This document shows positions 41,918 to 50,980 of a stretch of DNA of 64,000 nucleotides, piece by piece; position 1 is the stretch's first letter, and the number at the start of each line of letters is the position of its first letter. The position numbers were made by a program, and so were the translations under genes. Under the pieces are notes generated by a model. That model made no database searches, had not been told where the DNA came from, and worked only from the letters and a program-made list of their open reading frames with translations. Origin of the DNA: Epiperipatus broadwayi (Eukaryota; Onychophora; Udeonychophora; Euonychophora; Peripatidae); contig JAQFVV010012400.1 of the NCBI GenBank assembly GCA_028023455.1, positions 12,967,748 to 13,031,747 on the forward strand. Reading direction: 5' to 3'.

Positions 41918-42779
41918 ATGACAAGAACATATGGAGTGGACATTAAAAATTTGCACTGCTTGATTCCTTTAAGGCCTCCAAGAGAGATCAAAGGGTCTCC
42001 TTTCAGTTAAAAGCAAACTCCTAACTATAATATATTAAATGCCACTGCTTTGATTGTGGATGCATTAATGTTCCTTTATAGTGATTTTTGTGCCTAAACA
42101 GTATGTGTGATAGTCAATCGTATGTTGTGCAATAATTCAAGCAATAAAATCCATTTGAATTTACAGTACCAATACTATTATTTCCAATAGCTTTTGACCA
42201 AAGTCTATTGTTTATACTATAACCTGCATTCAAGAAGAAAAAAATGTATTTTAATGATATTGCTGTAATAATGCGACCCAAGAAAAAATAAAAGCTTTCC
42301 TCCTGGAATTCTTTGAATCTAAGAGTGGTGCTTAGGCACTAATAAAATGAGTAAGAGTGCTACGGTGTAAGGCGAATTTTAAGACCATTAGCCTTTCATT
42401 GATATTACAAGGAATTACAACAATAAAACATTCGACTTTACAGTAAATCTAACCGCCACGCATTCTCTTTCAACTATCTGCCTTTACAAAAAAATTATAT
42501 CCATTCACCTGTTCTATTGAGCTTTCTTTCTCTAGAAGACGAGTTGCATTAAATTAACGGTAATATGTATCTCATCTATCAGATTTATGACTTAATACTT
42601 TTTAATAATGATTAAATTATTAACTTTATTACTAACAGAAACTTCGTTTTATATTTAACAGGGATAAAAAGTGTCATGCAGGGAAACGCTGTACCTAAGT
42701 GATAGAGAAAAAAAGCTGAAGACATTATACTACCAACATATTTAATCATTGCTAATTAACTATTACATATATCTTATAT
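41918..42779. other. Intergenic AT-rich stretch
   Basis: Nothing recognised. It lies between the RTE 5' end and the GC-richer putative promoter. Confidence 0.5.
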
Positions 42780-42909
42780 AAACAAGATATCGGATGTCCG
42801 ATGGTGTCTCGTCAATCGGAAAACATTACTCTCGAATAATAGAATCGAAATTAGTGGCGATCACGTGACAAACTCTGGCGTTCCAACGTATTTGAAGTCA
42901 GCCAAAGAT
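42780..42909 (+). promoter_or_regulatory. Putative promoter and 5' UTR of a host gene
   Basis: A local rise in GC and CpG (for example 'cggatgtccgatggtgtctcg', 'ggcgatcacgtgacaaa') stands out from the surrounding AT-rich DNA, directly upstream of the signal-peptide exon. CACGTG at about 42862 is an E-box-type sequence. No TATA box is evident. The assignment is inference from composition and position. Confidence 0.4.
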
Positions 42910-42967
42910 ATGGCTGAGATATTGACATTAGTTTTATTATTATCATGCAGCTTATACACAAGTGCTC
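42910..42967 (+). CDS. First coding exon of a putative secreted or membrane protein gene (partial)
   Basis: The ATG at 42910 opens a 19-codon stretch, M-A-E-I-L-T-L-V-L-L-L-S-C-S-L-Y-T-S-A. This has the layout of a signal peptide: short N-terminus, hydrophobic Leu/Val core, then small residues (Thr-Ser-Ala) suited to cleavage. It ends in a consensus splice donor GTGAGT at 42968-42973 (phase 1). The exon sits at the edge of the GC-richer segment, as first exons often do in AT-rich genomes. Downstream exons were not identified; the intron would run rightward into the RTE insertion or beyond. The protein family is unknown. A chance ATG plus donor cannot be excluded. Confidence 0.45.
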
Positions 42968-42973
42968 GTGAGT

Positions 42974-44479
42974 ATTTTTAGTGTATATTTCTATGATTAG
43001 ATATGTAACAGTGAATATTTTGGTTTGCAAAGAATCTTCAAAAAATTGGTTAAGCCGTTAGTAGCTTATCCAATATGGCGGTTGCTGAAAAATGGTAGAA
43101 AATGTTGATAGTATTTTTGAGAATACGTGATTGATTCCAAAAATGTTTACAGAGCAATATTTATTTAATTATTCCAATTACTCCTGAGTTTCTATTTTGT
43201 TTTCTAAATTGCATTACCTTCAAATAACTTAAAAAATTTAGCATCTTTCTAAATCTGGGCGTAATTGTTGTGAATTAATTTTTTGAACAAAGCGATGATC
43301 TTTGTATATTTGGGATTCACTTTCACCTGTTCATTTTTAATAATGTACTTTTAAAAATAATATGTTTGTTTATAATCTCAAAAGATTGTTTTTAAAAATC
43401 GTGTTTATGTGTCCAAGTATGCTTTTTACTCGTGATTTACAACCGGACTTTTAGCACTCCTTTATTAATAAAGCATTCATAATTTTTTTTATATATATTC
43501 CGTACATATTAGATGCAATATATAGTTGTTGTTGTTTTTTTTTGCTTTATGTACTGTAGCGAATTTATATATATGTTTACAAAAATCATCTTAAAATTTA
43601 TACAAAAATTTGATATAACATTAATTATGTTCAGTTCTGTCAGTGTGCCTCCTGTAAGTTTAAATTAATTGGTATAATAATGATGCAGTATTTATCACAA
43701 TTGTGTCAGCGGCAAAATATCACTTCAAACCGCATGTGAGATAGCAGTCTTAAAGTTGAGTATGGTATTTTATCAATTTGTAGAATGTCATTATATGATA
43801 AATTGACTGCAACTTGATAGCACTTAATAATAAAAGTACTAAATTATGTTTTGGATTTTGATTTTTGAGTTATATATTAAGGGTTAATATTTTCATGAGA
43901 TGACTTTGTTTAGTGGGAGGGGTAACAGTTTATGTCATAATGAAGGAAAATCTAAAACTTTGAGATGAAATTTAGGCTAGTAAAGTACACAAATTGATAA
44001 TCGAATTATTGAAGGCTCTGAAGTTTTAAAAAGTTGAAAGAATAGAGTTAAAGTTTTATGTTTGATGAATGGAAAATGTCTAGAAACTTTTGTCAATATT
44101 TGCTTCCATTTACAAAAAATCATATTGCAGTGAAATGTATTTATTTTAGTGTTTTCAAATATAGTTGGAAATCTGAATAGATATATTTTTAATAGATAAT
44201 ATGCATCATTATCCAGTTAGCAATTTGGATTTCGAAAATATACAGGTATAAGATGTGTTAATCTTGTCAGAACTTGCTGAGCGTTTCTAGAAACATGATG
44301 GTGATTTTGTAGTTGCTTATTGGTTTAAAAAAAATATTTCTCAAGTAATTTTATTAGCTTATTGAATATTTTGAAGTGGAAAAGTATGCTATGATTAGAG
44401 AGATAACAGATTTATGTATGATCAAATGGATCTTTTTCAAAAGGAAGAAATTTAAATTTATTATTGTTTATATTTGAAT
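42974..44479 (+). other. Putative first intron, no other feature seen
   Basis: AT-rich sequence without repeats or long frames. If the preceding exon is real, this is the beginning of its first intron. Confidence 0.35.
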
Positions 44480-44527
44480 ATTTACTTGAATAAGTAATTA
44501 ACTCGAATAAGTAATTAATTTGAATAA

Positions 44528-45030
44528 ATAATCACTATCCGATACACCATCTACAATGTTCTTCCAAACTGTTTATACCTTTATAATACAGTACATGTTT
44601 ATTTTTTAATTGTCTCTTTACCTTCTAATTTCTCTAAGTTCCAGAATGTCCCATTTAATATTAGATGGTTGTTCCCATTCTTGCAAACTTTCCTTCATTT
44701 GAAAGTGATATGCAGTTGTAAGTACCTAAATAAGAAGCCGTTATCAAATGGCAGCCTGGGTCCGCAATTAGAAATTCTTAGCACCCTCCGGTTTCGACTA
44801 CCAACTGCTGGGAGTGAAGTCTATGTTTTAATTTTGTCTGTTATGTTTATAAGTAACATATATTAGAAAAAATGGTTCATTCATACATATTTATTTTGAC
44901 TTTTAAGAAAACTCAACTGATATTTCAGATAAAAGCTATTGGGCAATTGAAAAGAAAGACCATGATATTTCTCGATTTTAAACTCTGTAAAAAGTCACTA
45001 AACTCACCAAACTGACTACAGCGAACTTTA
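44528..45030 (-). pseudogene. Inverted RTE 5'/endonuclease segment
   Basis: Aligned with 41395-41917, sharing 'ttcatttgaaagtgatctgc'-type sequence (44694), 'cagttgtaagtacctaaata' and 'agtcactaaactcacca'. On the minus strand it covers the same TYNCRSL region of the endonuclease. It is decayed beyond translation. Confidence 0.8.
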
Positions 45031-45039
45031 GGTTTTAAG

Positions 45040-46170
45040 CAACCAAAAGAACAAGCTGAATCTAAAAATGGTTTTAGTGCAGTGAATTATATCTTAAGTA
45101 TTAAGCAAAGTTATAGAAATGACCATTGAATATGAGTTGCCATTATGCTTTGGATTTTTTGATTATGAAAAGGCATTTGATTCTATGACCATTTTTTCAA
45201 TGGTTAAAAATATTGAATTATCAAGCTAGAGATCCAAAATATTGTTACATTCTGAAGAATATTTATAAAAATGCAACAGCAATAATTAGATTACATAATG
45301 ATACTATGAAGATTAACAATGAGAAGGGTATACGATAGGGTGACTCCATATTTCCAAAACTTTATATAGTAGTTTTGTAAGCAGTACTTCATGGATTAAA
45401 ATGAAAAACTAAGGGAGTAAAAGTAAATGGAGATTATTTAAGTTATCTAGATTTTGCAGGTGATGTAGTTATTTTTGCAAATAATGCTTTAGAACTTCAG
45501 GAAATGTTGCAAGAGTTATCAGATGAAAGTAAGAACATAGTATTAAAGATAAATGTTAAAAAGACTGAAAACTAAAATAATGTTCAATGGATTTTCTCAA
45601 AAGAAAAAAATGAAGATTGATAATGATGAGTTAGAAGTGGTTAACAGCTTCTAATATCGTGGTCACATTATTACTACAGATGGAAACACAATTGATGAAA
45701 TTAATCATAGAATTAAACTTGTTGGAATGCTTTTAGTAGAAGTAACTTAATATTAAAAAGAAATATGCCTGTGTGTTTGAAAAGGAAGGTTTTTAATAAA
45801 TGTGTTTTACCATTTTTTATTTATGGATCTGAGACTTGGAAACAACAAAAGAGATACAGAGACTTCAGATTCTTCAGCAAAGTATGGAGTAACAAGAACA
45901 GATCGAAAATGAAATGCATAGTCTAAGAGAACAGGTTGACATTATTGAAAGAATTAAGAAACAGAAGTGGAATTGGGCTGGACATATTTCTAGAAGAAAT
46001 GATAATAGATGGACAGTGGAATTCTTAAATTGAATTTCAAGAAATTATAAAAATATGTGAGATGGATGAAATAAGGAAGTATGCTGGTGTGATATGGATG
46101 AGACATGCTAGAGATGGGAGATGGATTGAATTTGGAGAGACCTTCATTCTGCCGTGGATCAATAATTGTT
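45040..46170 (+). pseudogene. RTE reverse transcriptase remnant (second copy)
   Basis: Plus-strand frames give FSAVNYILSIKQ, FDYEKAFDSM (45166 region), ATAIIRLHND, YLDFAGDVVIFANNAL (usual FADD is FAGD here, near 45455), KMKIDNDELEV and DEINHRIKL. The C-terminal Trp-rich part (near 46060-46160) includes EIRKYAGVIWMRHARD and SAVDQ-like ends. The frame is interrupted repeatedly. The catalytic Asp to Gly change alone would inactivate it. Confidence 0.85.
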
Positions 46171-46229
46171 GAAAATGGTGATAATGATTTACTTGAATTA
46201 TTTAATTAGTTATTTTTATAGAGTTGTTA

Positions 46230-46620
46230 AATGAATTTTATTTTCATAAGGATGGAATTGGCATTGGGATAGAAAAAGCTTCATTATTTTAATTTGCTGG
46301 TATGTAGATAGAGAAGTTAAGCTTCACAAAATGTTACAAAGAATAGTGGACTTTATAGTAAATTTTGGAATTAAAGTTGCCACAACTAAAGGAATGAAAG
46401 CATTTGAGAATGGAATTTAATTTTTTGTTCTATTTCTAATAATAATAGTAAAATCAGAAATTGTGAAGCAGATAAATATTTTGAGTATTTGGGATATTAA
46501 TTTATAGATTGTATTGGTAATAATAATGACAAAACAACATTTAACTATTAATAAAGTTAAAAGTTATCCTCTGTTACATTAAATTTGATTCTAATAAAAA
46601 GATGAATGTTTTTGTACAAG
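46230..46620 (+). pseudogene. Possible second LINE RT scrap
   Basis: Plus-strand phrases such as KMLQRIVDFIVNFGIKVATT near 46330 and SEIVKQINILSIW or CEADKYFEYLG near 46470 (different frames) resemble the stretch after the FADD box of LINE RTs. There is no clear catalytic motif. It is distinct from the adjacent RTE copy. Confidence 0.35.
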
Positions 46621-46929
46621 TAATCTATAAAGGATTGTACTATAGTTGAAATTATTGTGTTCATCATGAATATAACCAATTTCTGAATTTTATAAAATAT
46701 TAAGTAATAACCTGTAGATTTATACTTTACGTTTGTCTAAATATGATAATATAAATTATGCTATCACACTTACGACGTAAAGCTGTAACAACAAATAGAA
46801 AAATAAATTAAAATGGCTGAGTGCTTTCAAGAAGATGTACTTCTCATAATCATAGCCAGTTATGACTTGTTCTTTGAAATCATTATATAAATACAATATG
46901 CAAATTCTATGCAAATGAGTCCTTAAGAC

Positions 46930-47467
46930 CATCTTTTTGAAATAGCAAAACATGCTTCTTTACGATTAATGGCGAAGGAGTCCTCTGCAATAAAGTAAGC
47001 CTCCTTTACCTTTTGCTTAACATCATGCCTCTCAGTACAAACCAATTTTGCAAATGCGGGTTCGAACACATGTCCTGATTCTTTTTGATGTTGAGCAAAA
47101 ATTGAACAGTATGTGACTTTTTATATCTATACATATGTTGTGACATCCTAGTAGCTATGATGGCTCATTTCACCATAGTATGAAGCTTTGCATCCATTAT
47201 GAGGGCATGCCACACTGTACACGGCCTGTGGGATTTGATCAGAAGCTATAGTGTCTTTAGTGTTGTTAATAAGCCTATTAGTTGATATAGGTATATGAAA
47301 ACTCAAACGAAATTCTGTAGAGAAAGTCCTATAGAATGTTTTATGCAAAGAGTGCACGTAGTGCAACAATAGCCAAGGCTTGTTGTCTTCAACTCTGTGT
47401 TTTCCAATATTATTAATAAACTGCCTAATCTTGCTATAAACTATACTGCACCTGTATCCTGATTTGA
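46930..47467 (-). pseudogene. PLE linker and GIY-YIG endonuclease
   Basis: Downstream of the insertion the frame continues with a linker (KIRQFINNIGKHRVED) and reaches the GIY-YIG start as AVYSVACPHNGCKASYYGE near 47230-47160. After a stop at 47148 a second frame continues with RMSQHMYRYKKSHTVQFLLN, and the original type of sequence resumes with GHVFEPAFAKLVCTERHDVK (near 47065-47005). The endonuclease normally nicks DNA for PLE insertion. There is one stop and at least one frameshift. Confidence 0.8.
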
Positions 47468-47480
47468 TTAAGTTGTTAGT

Positions 47481-47748
47481 GAAATAGTTAAGATTTTATT
47501 TCATTAACGCTTAAATAAATTAATATATATATGTGCTCTGCGCACAGTTAATGAAGCTATTAATAAATTGTCAAAATTTTTACTGCCAAGCGCTTTCGGG
47601 ACAGTCTACAGTCCCATGAATACTATTAATAAATTGTCAAAATTTTTACTGCCAAGCGCTTTCGGGACAGTCCCGAAAGCGCTTGGCAGTAAAAATTTTG
47701 ACAATTTATTAATAGCTTCATTAACTGTGCGCAGAGCACATATATATA
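47481..47748. mobile_element. Hammerhead-like palindromic PLE-derived insertion (retrozyme-like)
   Basis: This is a 268-bp insertion flanked by perfect 13-bp duplications TTAAGTTGTTAGT (47468-47480 and 47749-47761). It contains a 66-bp unit (47557-47622) followed by a second partial unit (47623-47668), then an inverted copy (47670-47715) that makes a perfect 46-bp-armed palindrome around base 47669. An outer inverted pair GTGCTCTGCGCAC (47533 onward, and its complement ending at 47739) extends the symmetry. The minus-strand unit has GGGAC, an 8-nt loop, GTCCC, then GAAAGCGCTTGGCA, a layout like hammerhead stem II plus the GAAA core. The same GAAAGCGCTTGGCA block ends a PLE copy at 53350. It is probably a short non-autonomous PLE derivative. 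Confidence 0.7.
47557..47622 (-). ncRNA. Hammerhead-ribozyme-like remnant
   Basis: On the minus strand: CATGGGAC, TGTAGACT, GTCCCGAAAGCGC. A 5-bp stem is followed directly by GAAA, as in the 3' half of a hammerhead core. The 5' half (CUGAUGA) is replaced by an unrelated heptamer, so this unit should not cleave. The assignment relies on the matching block in PLE ends elsewhere in the window. Hammerheads in PLEs are established knowledge. Confidence 0.4.
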
Positions 47749-47765
47749 TTAAGTTGTTAGTATAA

Positions 47766-47929
47766 TTAATCATGTTAGACCTTCTGTCTACCTCAAATTT
47801 GCACAAATAGTAATTTCTAAAAAGAAATGATGTCAACCCAGCAAATTTGTGAGTCCTAGGTATGTATGAATCAGGGTGAATCTGTTGTCGAACTTCTGGT
47901 GGCTTCATGATCATTGTATAGTTAAGCAA
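47766..47929 (-). pseudogene. PLE RT thumb region
   Basis: One frame contains SYIPRTHKFAGLTSFLFRNY and RRSNMINYTNNL, resembling the SHHPxxHKxAxxNSLIxR segment of PLE and related RTs. The frame enters the hammerhead-like insertion at 47761 and continues only as an artefact in it. Confidence 0.65.
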
Positions 47930-48003
47930 ACTTTCTTATCTGTGTACATTGACATCTAAATATTTTATCTCTTGCTTTATATTTTCCCAAGTAATATTCA
48001 AAT

Positions 48004-48252
48004 TTAATGATGTGCTCGCTTGTATCTGAGCTTTGATTTACTCAACAATATTTTCTGGAGTAGCAACAAATAATGTCCACATACCTCATATATCACACTA
48101 TTATCTACTATGTTGTATTTAGATAATACTTGTTTTTCATAAAAATTCAAATAGATGCTAGCCATGATGCTACTCATGGGTAATCCCATGGGCCACCCAT
48201 TATTCATGTGGTACCAATTATCTTCAAACTTTGCCATTATATTTGCATCCAA
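48004..48252 (-). pseudogene. PLE reverse transcriptase fragment
   Basis: The frame reads FEDNWYHMNNGWPMGLPMSS and then IMASIYLNFYEKQVL, matching the PLE/telomerase-type RT motif (usual NGxPMGSPLSxxxANIY). The next motif appears after a frame change as YMRYVDIICCY, where the catalytic YVDD box has become YVDI. Active RT is therefore excluded. The following sequence (NFEYYLGKYKARDKIF) continues in that second frame toward the thumb. Confidence 0.8.
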
Positions 48253-48391
48253 TCATCTCAAAAATTCTGTGATGAGGCATATTAACAGTGCCTCAAATCA
48301 AAATTAATTAAAATATTATATAAAACAATTTTATTTTTACTTTATTTAACATTTGAAATACAGGCATTCTTCATATACCCAGAGCTTAATT

Positions 48392-48468
48392 GTAAATATA
48401 GGGGATTTGAACACAGATTTTCAAACCCCCTTCAAATATTCACACTATCTCATACTACTGAAACACAT
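48392..48468 (-). repeat. Outer left arm of a split foldback element
   Basis: The complement of this segment matches 51500-51575: 'cagtagtatgagatagtgtg' and 'ctgtgttcaaatccccta' on the right arm. It is separated from its inner half (51156-51318) by the chimeric LTR element, whose target duplication CACAT marks the split. Before that insertion the foldback had arms of about 240 bp. Confidence 0.8.
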
Positions 48469-48642
48469 TGTTATGTTCTTGGCCGTAATATCTAACTAAA
48501 TTATTACACACAGTTAACATAACTGACAAACTTTATTAAACTACTGCGTTCTCAAACGTAAGAGCGATGTTGCGCGCTCGCAAATCTCAGTTGTCACCGC
48601 TAGGCGTCAATCCGTAATTATAGAACTAGCCATAACATGACA
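48469..48642 (-). repeat. 3' LTR of the chimeric element
   Basis: 174 bp, TGTTATGTTCTTGG...CATAACATGACA. Inner GC-richer block 'gagcgatgttgcgcgctcgc'. Differs from the other LTR at about ten positions. Confidence 0.95.
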
Positions 48643-48660
48643 ATTCTCTTTTTTTTTCAT
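48643..48660 (-). promoter_or_regulatory. Polypurine tract
   Basis: On the minus strand a purine run (GAAAAAAAAAGAGAA) lies immediately before the 3' LTR, as required for plus-strand priming. Confidence 0.8.
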
Positions 48661-48667
48661 TTTATTT

Positions 48668-48844
48668 AAAAACATAGTCTTTTAAATGTACTGAAGGTCT
48701 TCTTCTTCGGTTTGATTTTTCTCTCTTCCCGGAACGTTCAACTGGTATTCTCCTTATTGCTGTGCCATTATCACTTGATGTTGATGGTGGTGATTTCTCT
48801 CTCTCAGGTACAGGCAACTGTGTCTCCTCATCCTGTTCTGGTGA
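48668..48844 (-). pseudogene. Pol C-terminal tail of the chimeric element
   Basis: After the stop at 48842-48844 the frame runs on with SPEQDEETQLPVPEREKSPP, then RRIPVERSGKREKSNRRRRP and HLKDYV, ending near 48668 just before the polypurine tract. This acidic-then-basic tail is typical of the C-terminus of gypsy integrases. Its presence shows that the coiled coil replaced the middle of pol rather than being added after it. Confidence 0.7.
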
Positions 48845-49627
48845 CTATGGAGTTGTTGTGAATCTTTCAGCTGTGTTCATTTTGATAAAATCAGCTTTGA
48901 CAACTTTCAGTTCATTTGTTAATAAATCAATAGATTTTAATTTGCTGTTTTGTAATCGCAAATCCTGATGAACAACTGATAAACTGTGAAGATTGTCTTT
49001 AAGCTGTTGAATCTGTTGATATAATTCAGAATTCAAACTTTTTTCTTTCTCTAATTCTTCTACACTAGATTGATGTTTGTGAACTTTGATTCTTAGCACA
49101 TTACATTCCTTTTCAAGTAATTCTTTGTTGTGAATTGCTAGCCTGGCATTATCTTCAGTTTTTTTAACATCTACTTGCTTTTGATTACTTTCATCAATTT
49201 TGTATTTTTCCAACTCTTGAATTTTATTTTCTAATTCTAACATTTCAGCTTCTATATTAGTGATTTTATGCCATTCCTCTTCCTTTGCTAATTGAAATTT
49301 TCGCTGTATTTCTCTCTCCTTTTCAATTAATTGATGTGATTGTTCTTTATCCAGTTTCTTTAATATTTCATGTTGTAAACGAATATCTTCCAATTATTTT
49401 AATTCTTCGTGTAATTTTTCATGTATACTTAGTGGAATTAATGTTGGATTTACTCCTTCATAACAACCCTCACCTTGAAAAACATCTTTCTTTGGCTCAT
49501 ATATAGGCTTAAAGTTTTCATTTTCTTTTACTTCCTGTGTTTTAATACTTTTATTATCTTTTCTACTCTTTATTATTTTATCTTTATTGTTAGATATATT
49601 TTGATCATTTTTATTTTTATTTTTCAT
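48845..49627 (-). CDS. RT-leader and captured coiled-coil segment
   Basis: In the gag frame, 49627-49394 encodes a Lys/Asn-rich stretch and then KKDVFQGEGCYEG and IPLSIHEKLHEELK, recognisable as the start of a Ty3/gypsy RT region. One TAA (49391-49393) follows, and the same frame continues as a 182-aa helical protein (LEKEREIQRKFQLAKEEE, NIEAEMLELENKIQELEKYK, VEELEKEKSLNSELYQQIQQ, LTNELKVVKADFIKMNTAERF). It has dense Leu/Glu/Lys heptads and no RT motif. The downstream retroelement tail starts after a TAG at 48842-48844. The coiled coil is intron-free, consistent with capture from an mRNA. I do not recognise its source gene. Confidence 0.75.
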
Positions 49628-50040
49628 AGTTACTTTTTGAACTGTAATTTTGTTGCGTTTAATTAAACCTAATAACTCACAATCACGGCCACTAAGAAGT
49701 GTTGGTTTGTCTTCTTTTATTGTTATAAAACTAAATTACGCAGGTCTTTGTTTATTTTGCATTGTAGTTTTGCTTTTCCTATTGGGGTAACAAATGATCC
49801 TCCAAAAGCTTGTAATTTCTTCTTTGTTTTGTATATTATTGGTTGTGGATGAATAGTGTTAAGCACTTTTTTAGACATAATGTTTACATCAGCTCCTGTG
49901 TCTATTTTTATTTTTACTTTATTGTTGTCTAATAAAATTTGTTCATACCAGCCATTAAACGAATGAGTTGAGTCTACACGTCTGATGTATCCAATTGTTT
50001 TCAACATCACTGATATATGATGAATCCGATGTCGTAGCAT
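49628..50040 (-). CDS. Aspartic protease of the chimeric element
   Basis: The frame 50040-49723 overlaps gag by 86 nt in the +1 frame and contains VKIKIDTGADVNIMSKKVL, the retropepsin active site, followed by LQAFGGSFVTPIGKAKLQC. After its stop, the original (gag) frame resumes and reads PTLLSGRDCELLGLIKR, the usual sequence between protease and RT in Mag-like elements. So either two indels have occurred or expression needs frameshifting. The protease would process Gag. There is no separate start codon; translation is presumed to come from Gag. Confidence 0.8.
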
Positions 50041-50857
50041 CGTGTACTTCGTTCACATAACGTCCATTGCTATTAATATTTTTATATCCTGTGTTTGAGC
50101 ATTTTTGTGTTAAAATTTTATGGTCATAGCTTCTCATACGGCAATTATTGGCAAAGTGATTTAACTTTCCACAATTATAGCATTTTTTACCAAATGCGGG
50201 ACACTCACGTTTTGGATGATTATGGTTGCACTTTTGACAATTGCGAATGTTTGTTGTATTTTTCGCTATTACATTAATACATAGTTCAGACTTTTCCGGT
50301 AATTCATTTTTGAGTCTTCTAGTTTCATGTCCACGTATTATTTCCAGTGCTTTTTCTAACATAATATTTCCTTTTTCAAATAATCTGTCTTTTAGTCCTT
50401 CTTCTTTTTGTACCATTATAATTCTATCGCGGAGAATATTTTGTTTTTGATCGCCGAAGTCAGCTTTTTCAACTACTACTTTTAAGTGAGTAAGAAAATG
50501 ATCAATTGATTCTCCCTCATGTGGCTCCATTGTATATGCTTTTATTCTGTCATATAATGTTGTTTTCATGGTGTTAAAATCCTTATCCATTTGGTTTGAG
50601 ACGGATAAAAATTTTGTTTTATCTTCTGGATTCGCGTGATCTAATGTTTTTATTACATCTCTCCCTTTTTTTCCAATGAGATGTCGTAATATTCCTGATT
50701 TTACTTTATCTGATTTCATATCATTTTCTGTAGCTTCTAGGAAATTTAGGAATAATTCTTTCCAATCAGTCCATTTGATTGACATATTTCCTTCCATAGA
50801 TAGCGGTTCAATATTATAAAAACAATCGAATTGTGATGCCATTTTGTATTTCGGCAA
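49955..50857 (-). CDS. Gag protein of the chimeric element
   Basis: This 300-aa frame begins about 124 bp after the 5' LTR. The second Met (MASQFDCF, at 50842) may be the true start. Residues ~25-190 form the capsid-like domain: KWTDWKELFLNFLEATENDM, LRHLIGKKGRDVIKTL, YTMEPHEGESIDHFLTHLKV and LRDRIIMVQKEEGLKDRLFE. A pair of zinc knuckles follows at residues ~210-242: CQKCNHNHPKREC (CX2CX3HX4C) and CYNCGKLNHFANNC (CX2CX4HX4C). The frame is intact and unusually long for this window, so purifying selection or recent activity is likely. Gag would form the particle and bind the RNA. The last ~50 residues overlap the protease frame. Confidence 0.9.
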   Translation of the reverse strand: MPKYKMASQFDCFYNIEPLSMEGNMSIKWTDWKELFLNFLEATENDMKSDKVKSGILRHLIGKKGRDVIKTLDHANPEDKTKFLSVSNQMDKDFNTMKTTLYDRIKAYTMEPHEGESIDHFLTHLKVVVEKADFGDQKQNILRDRIIMVQKEEGLKDRLFEKGNIMLEKALEIIRGHETRRLKNELPEKSELCINVIAKNTTNIRNCQKCNHNHPKRECPAFGKKCYNCGKLNHFANNCRMRSYDHKILTQKCSNTGYKNINSNGRYVNEVHDATTSDSSYISDVENNWIHQTCRLNSFV

Positions 50858-50962
50858 AAATGATATGAAAAAAAAAATTGCTATTAAAAACTATTTTTAT
50901 CATTCTTTAAATACTCACTGTTTTATACTTTAGAAATATTTTTTTTTTACTAATATTTCATT

Positions 50963-50980
50963 GATTCACTCCTGACACCA
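50963..50980 (-). promoter_or_regulatory. tRNA primer binding site
   Basis: On the minus strand, directly after the 5' LTR, the sequence is TGGTGTCAGGAGTGAATC. It starts with TGG, complementary to a tRNA CCA end, and TGGTGTCAGxAGTG fits the 3' end of an animal tRNA-Leu (CCCACTTCTGACACCA, recalled family knowledge) with a few mismatches. Confidence 0.8.

Larger units (their letters stand above)
44492..46186 (+). mobile_element. RTE LINE insertion with 5' inversion (twin priming)
   Basis: 44528-45025 matches 41395-41917 in the same orientation as the plus strand, i.e. RTE endonuclease/5' sequence on the minus strand. 45040-46170 encodes RTE RT on the plus strand. The 5' part is therefore inverted relative to the 3' part, and about 1.3 kb of intervening sequence is missing at the junction. 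Twin priming during LINE integration produces exactly this. A candidate 12-bp target duplication ATTTACTTGAAT is at 44480-44491 and 46187-46198, although the left side lies among related short tandem repeats. The 3' end has the short simple-sequence tail common in RTE elements (gaaaatggtgataatg). Confidence 0.82.
46930..48300 (-). mobile_element. Penelope-like element (PLE) remnant
   Basis: The minus strand carries, in order, a PLE reverse transcriptase motif region (48252-48004), an RT thumb-like region (47929-47770) and a C-terminal GIY-YIG endonuclease (about 47230-46930). This order is specific to Penelope-like retroelements. The frame between thumb and GIY-YIG is broken by a 268-bp insertion (47481-47748). 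If the insert and one copy of its 13-bp duplication are disregarded, the two flanking frames are in phase, since 47929 to 47369 minus 281 bp is a multiple of three. The N-terminal half is missing; its 5' side borders a foldback. Confidence 0.85.

Noticed and set aside
47045-47065. 'gcgggttcgaacac' resembling a tRNA B box
   Set aside because: It lies in the PLE GIY-YIG coding sequence (GHVFEPAF on the minus strand) and has no A box or cloverleaf.
47568-47929. Nearly identical peptides on both strands around 47570-47760
   Set aside because: They arise because the insertion is palindromic; neither is a separate gene.
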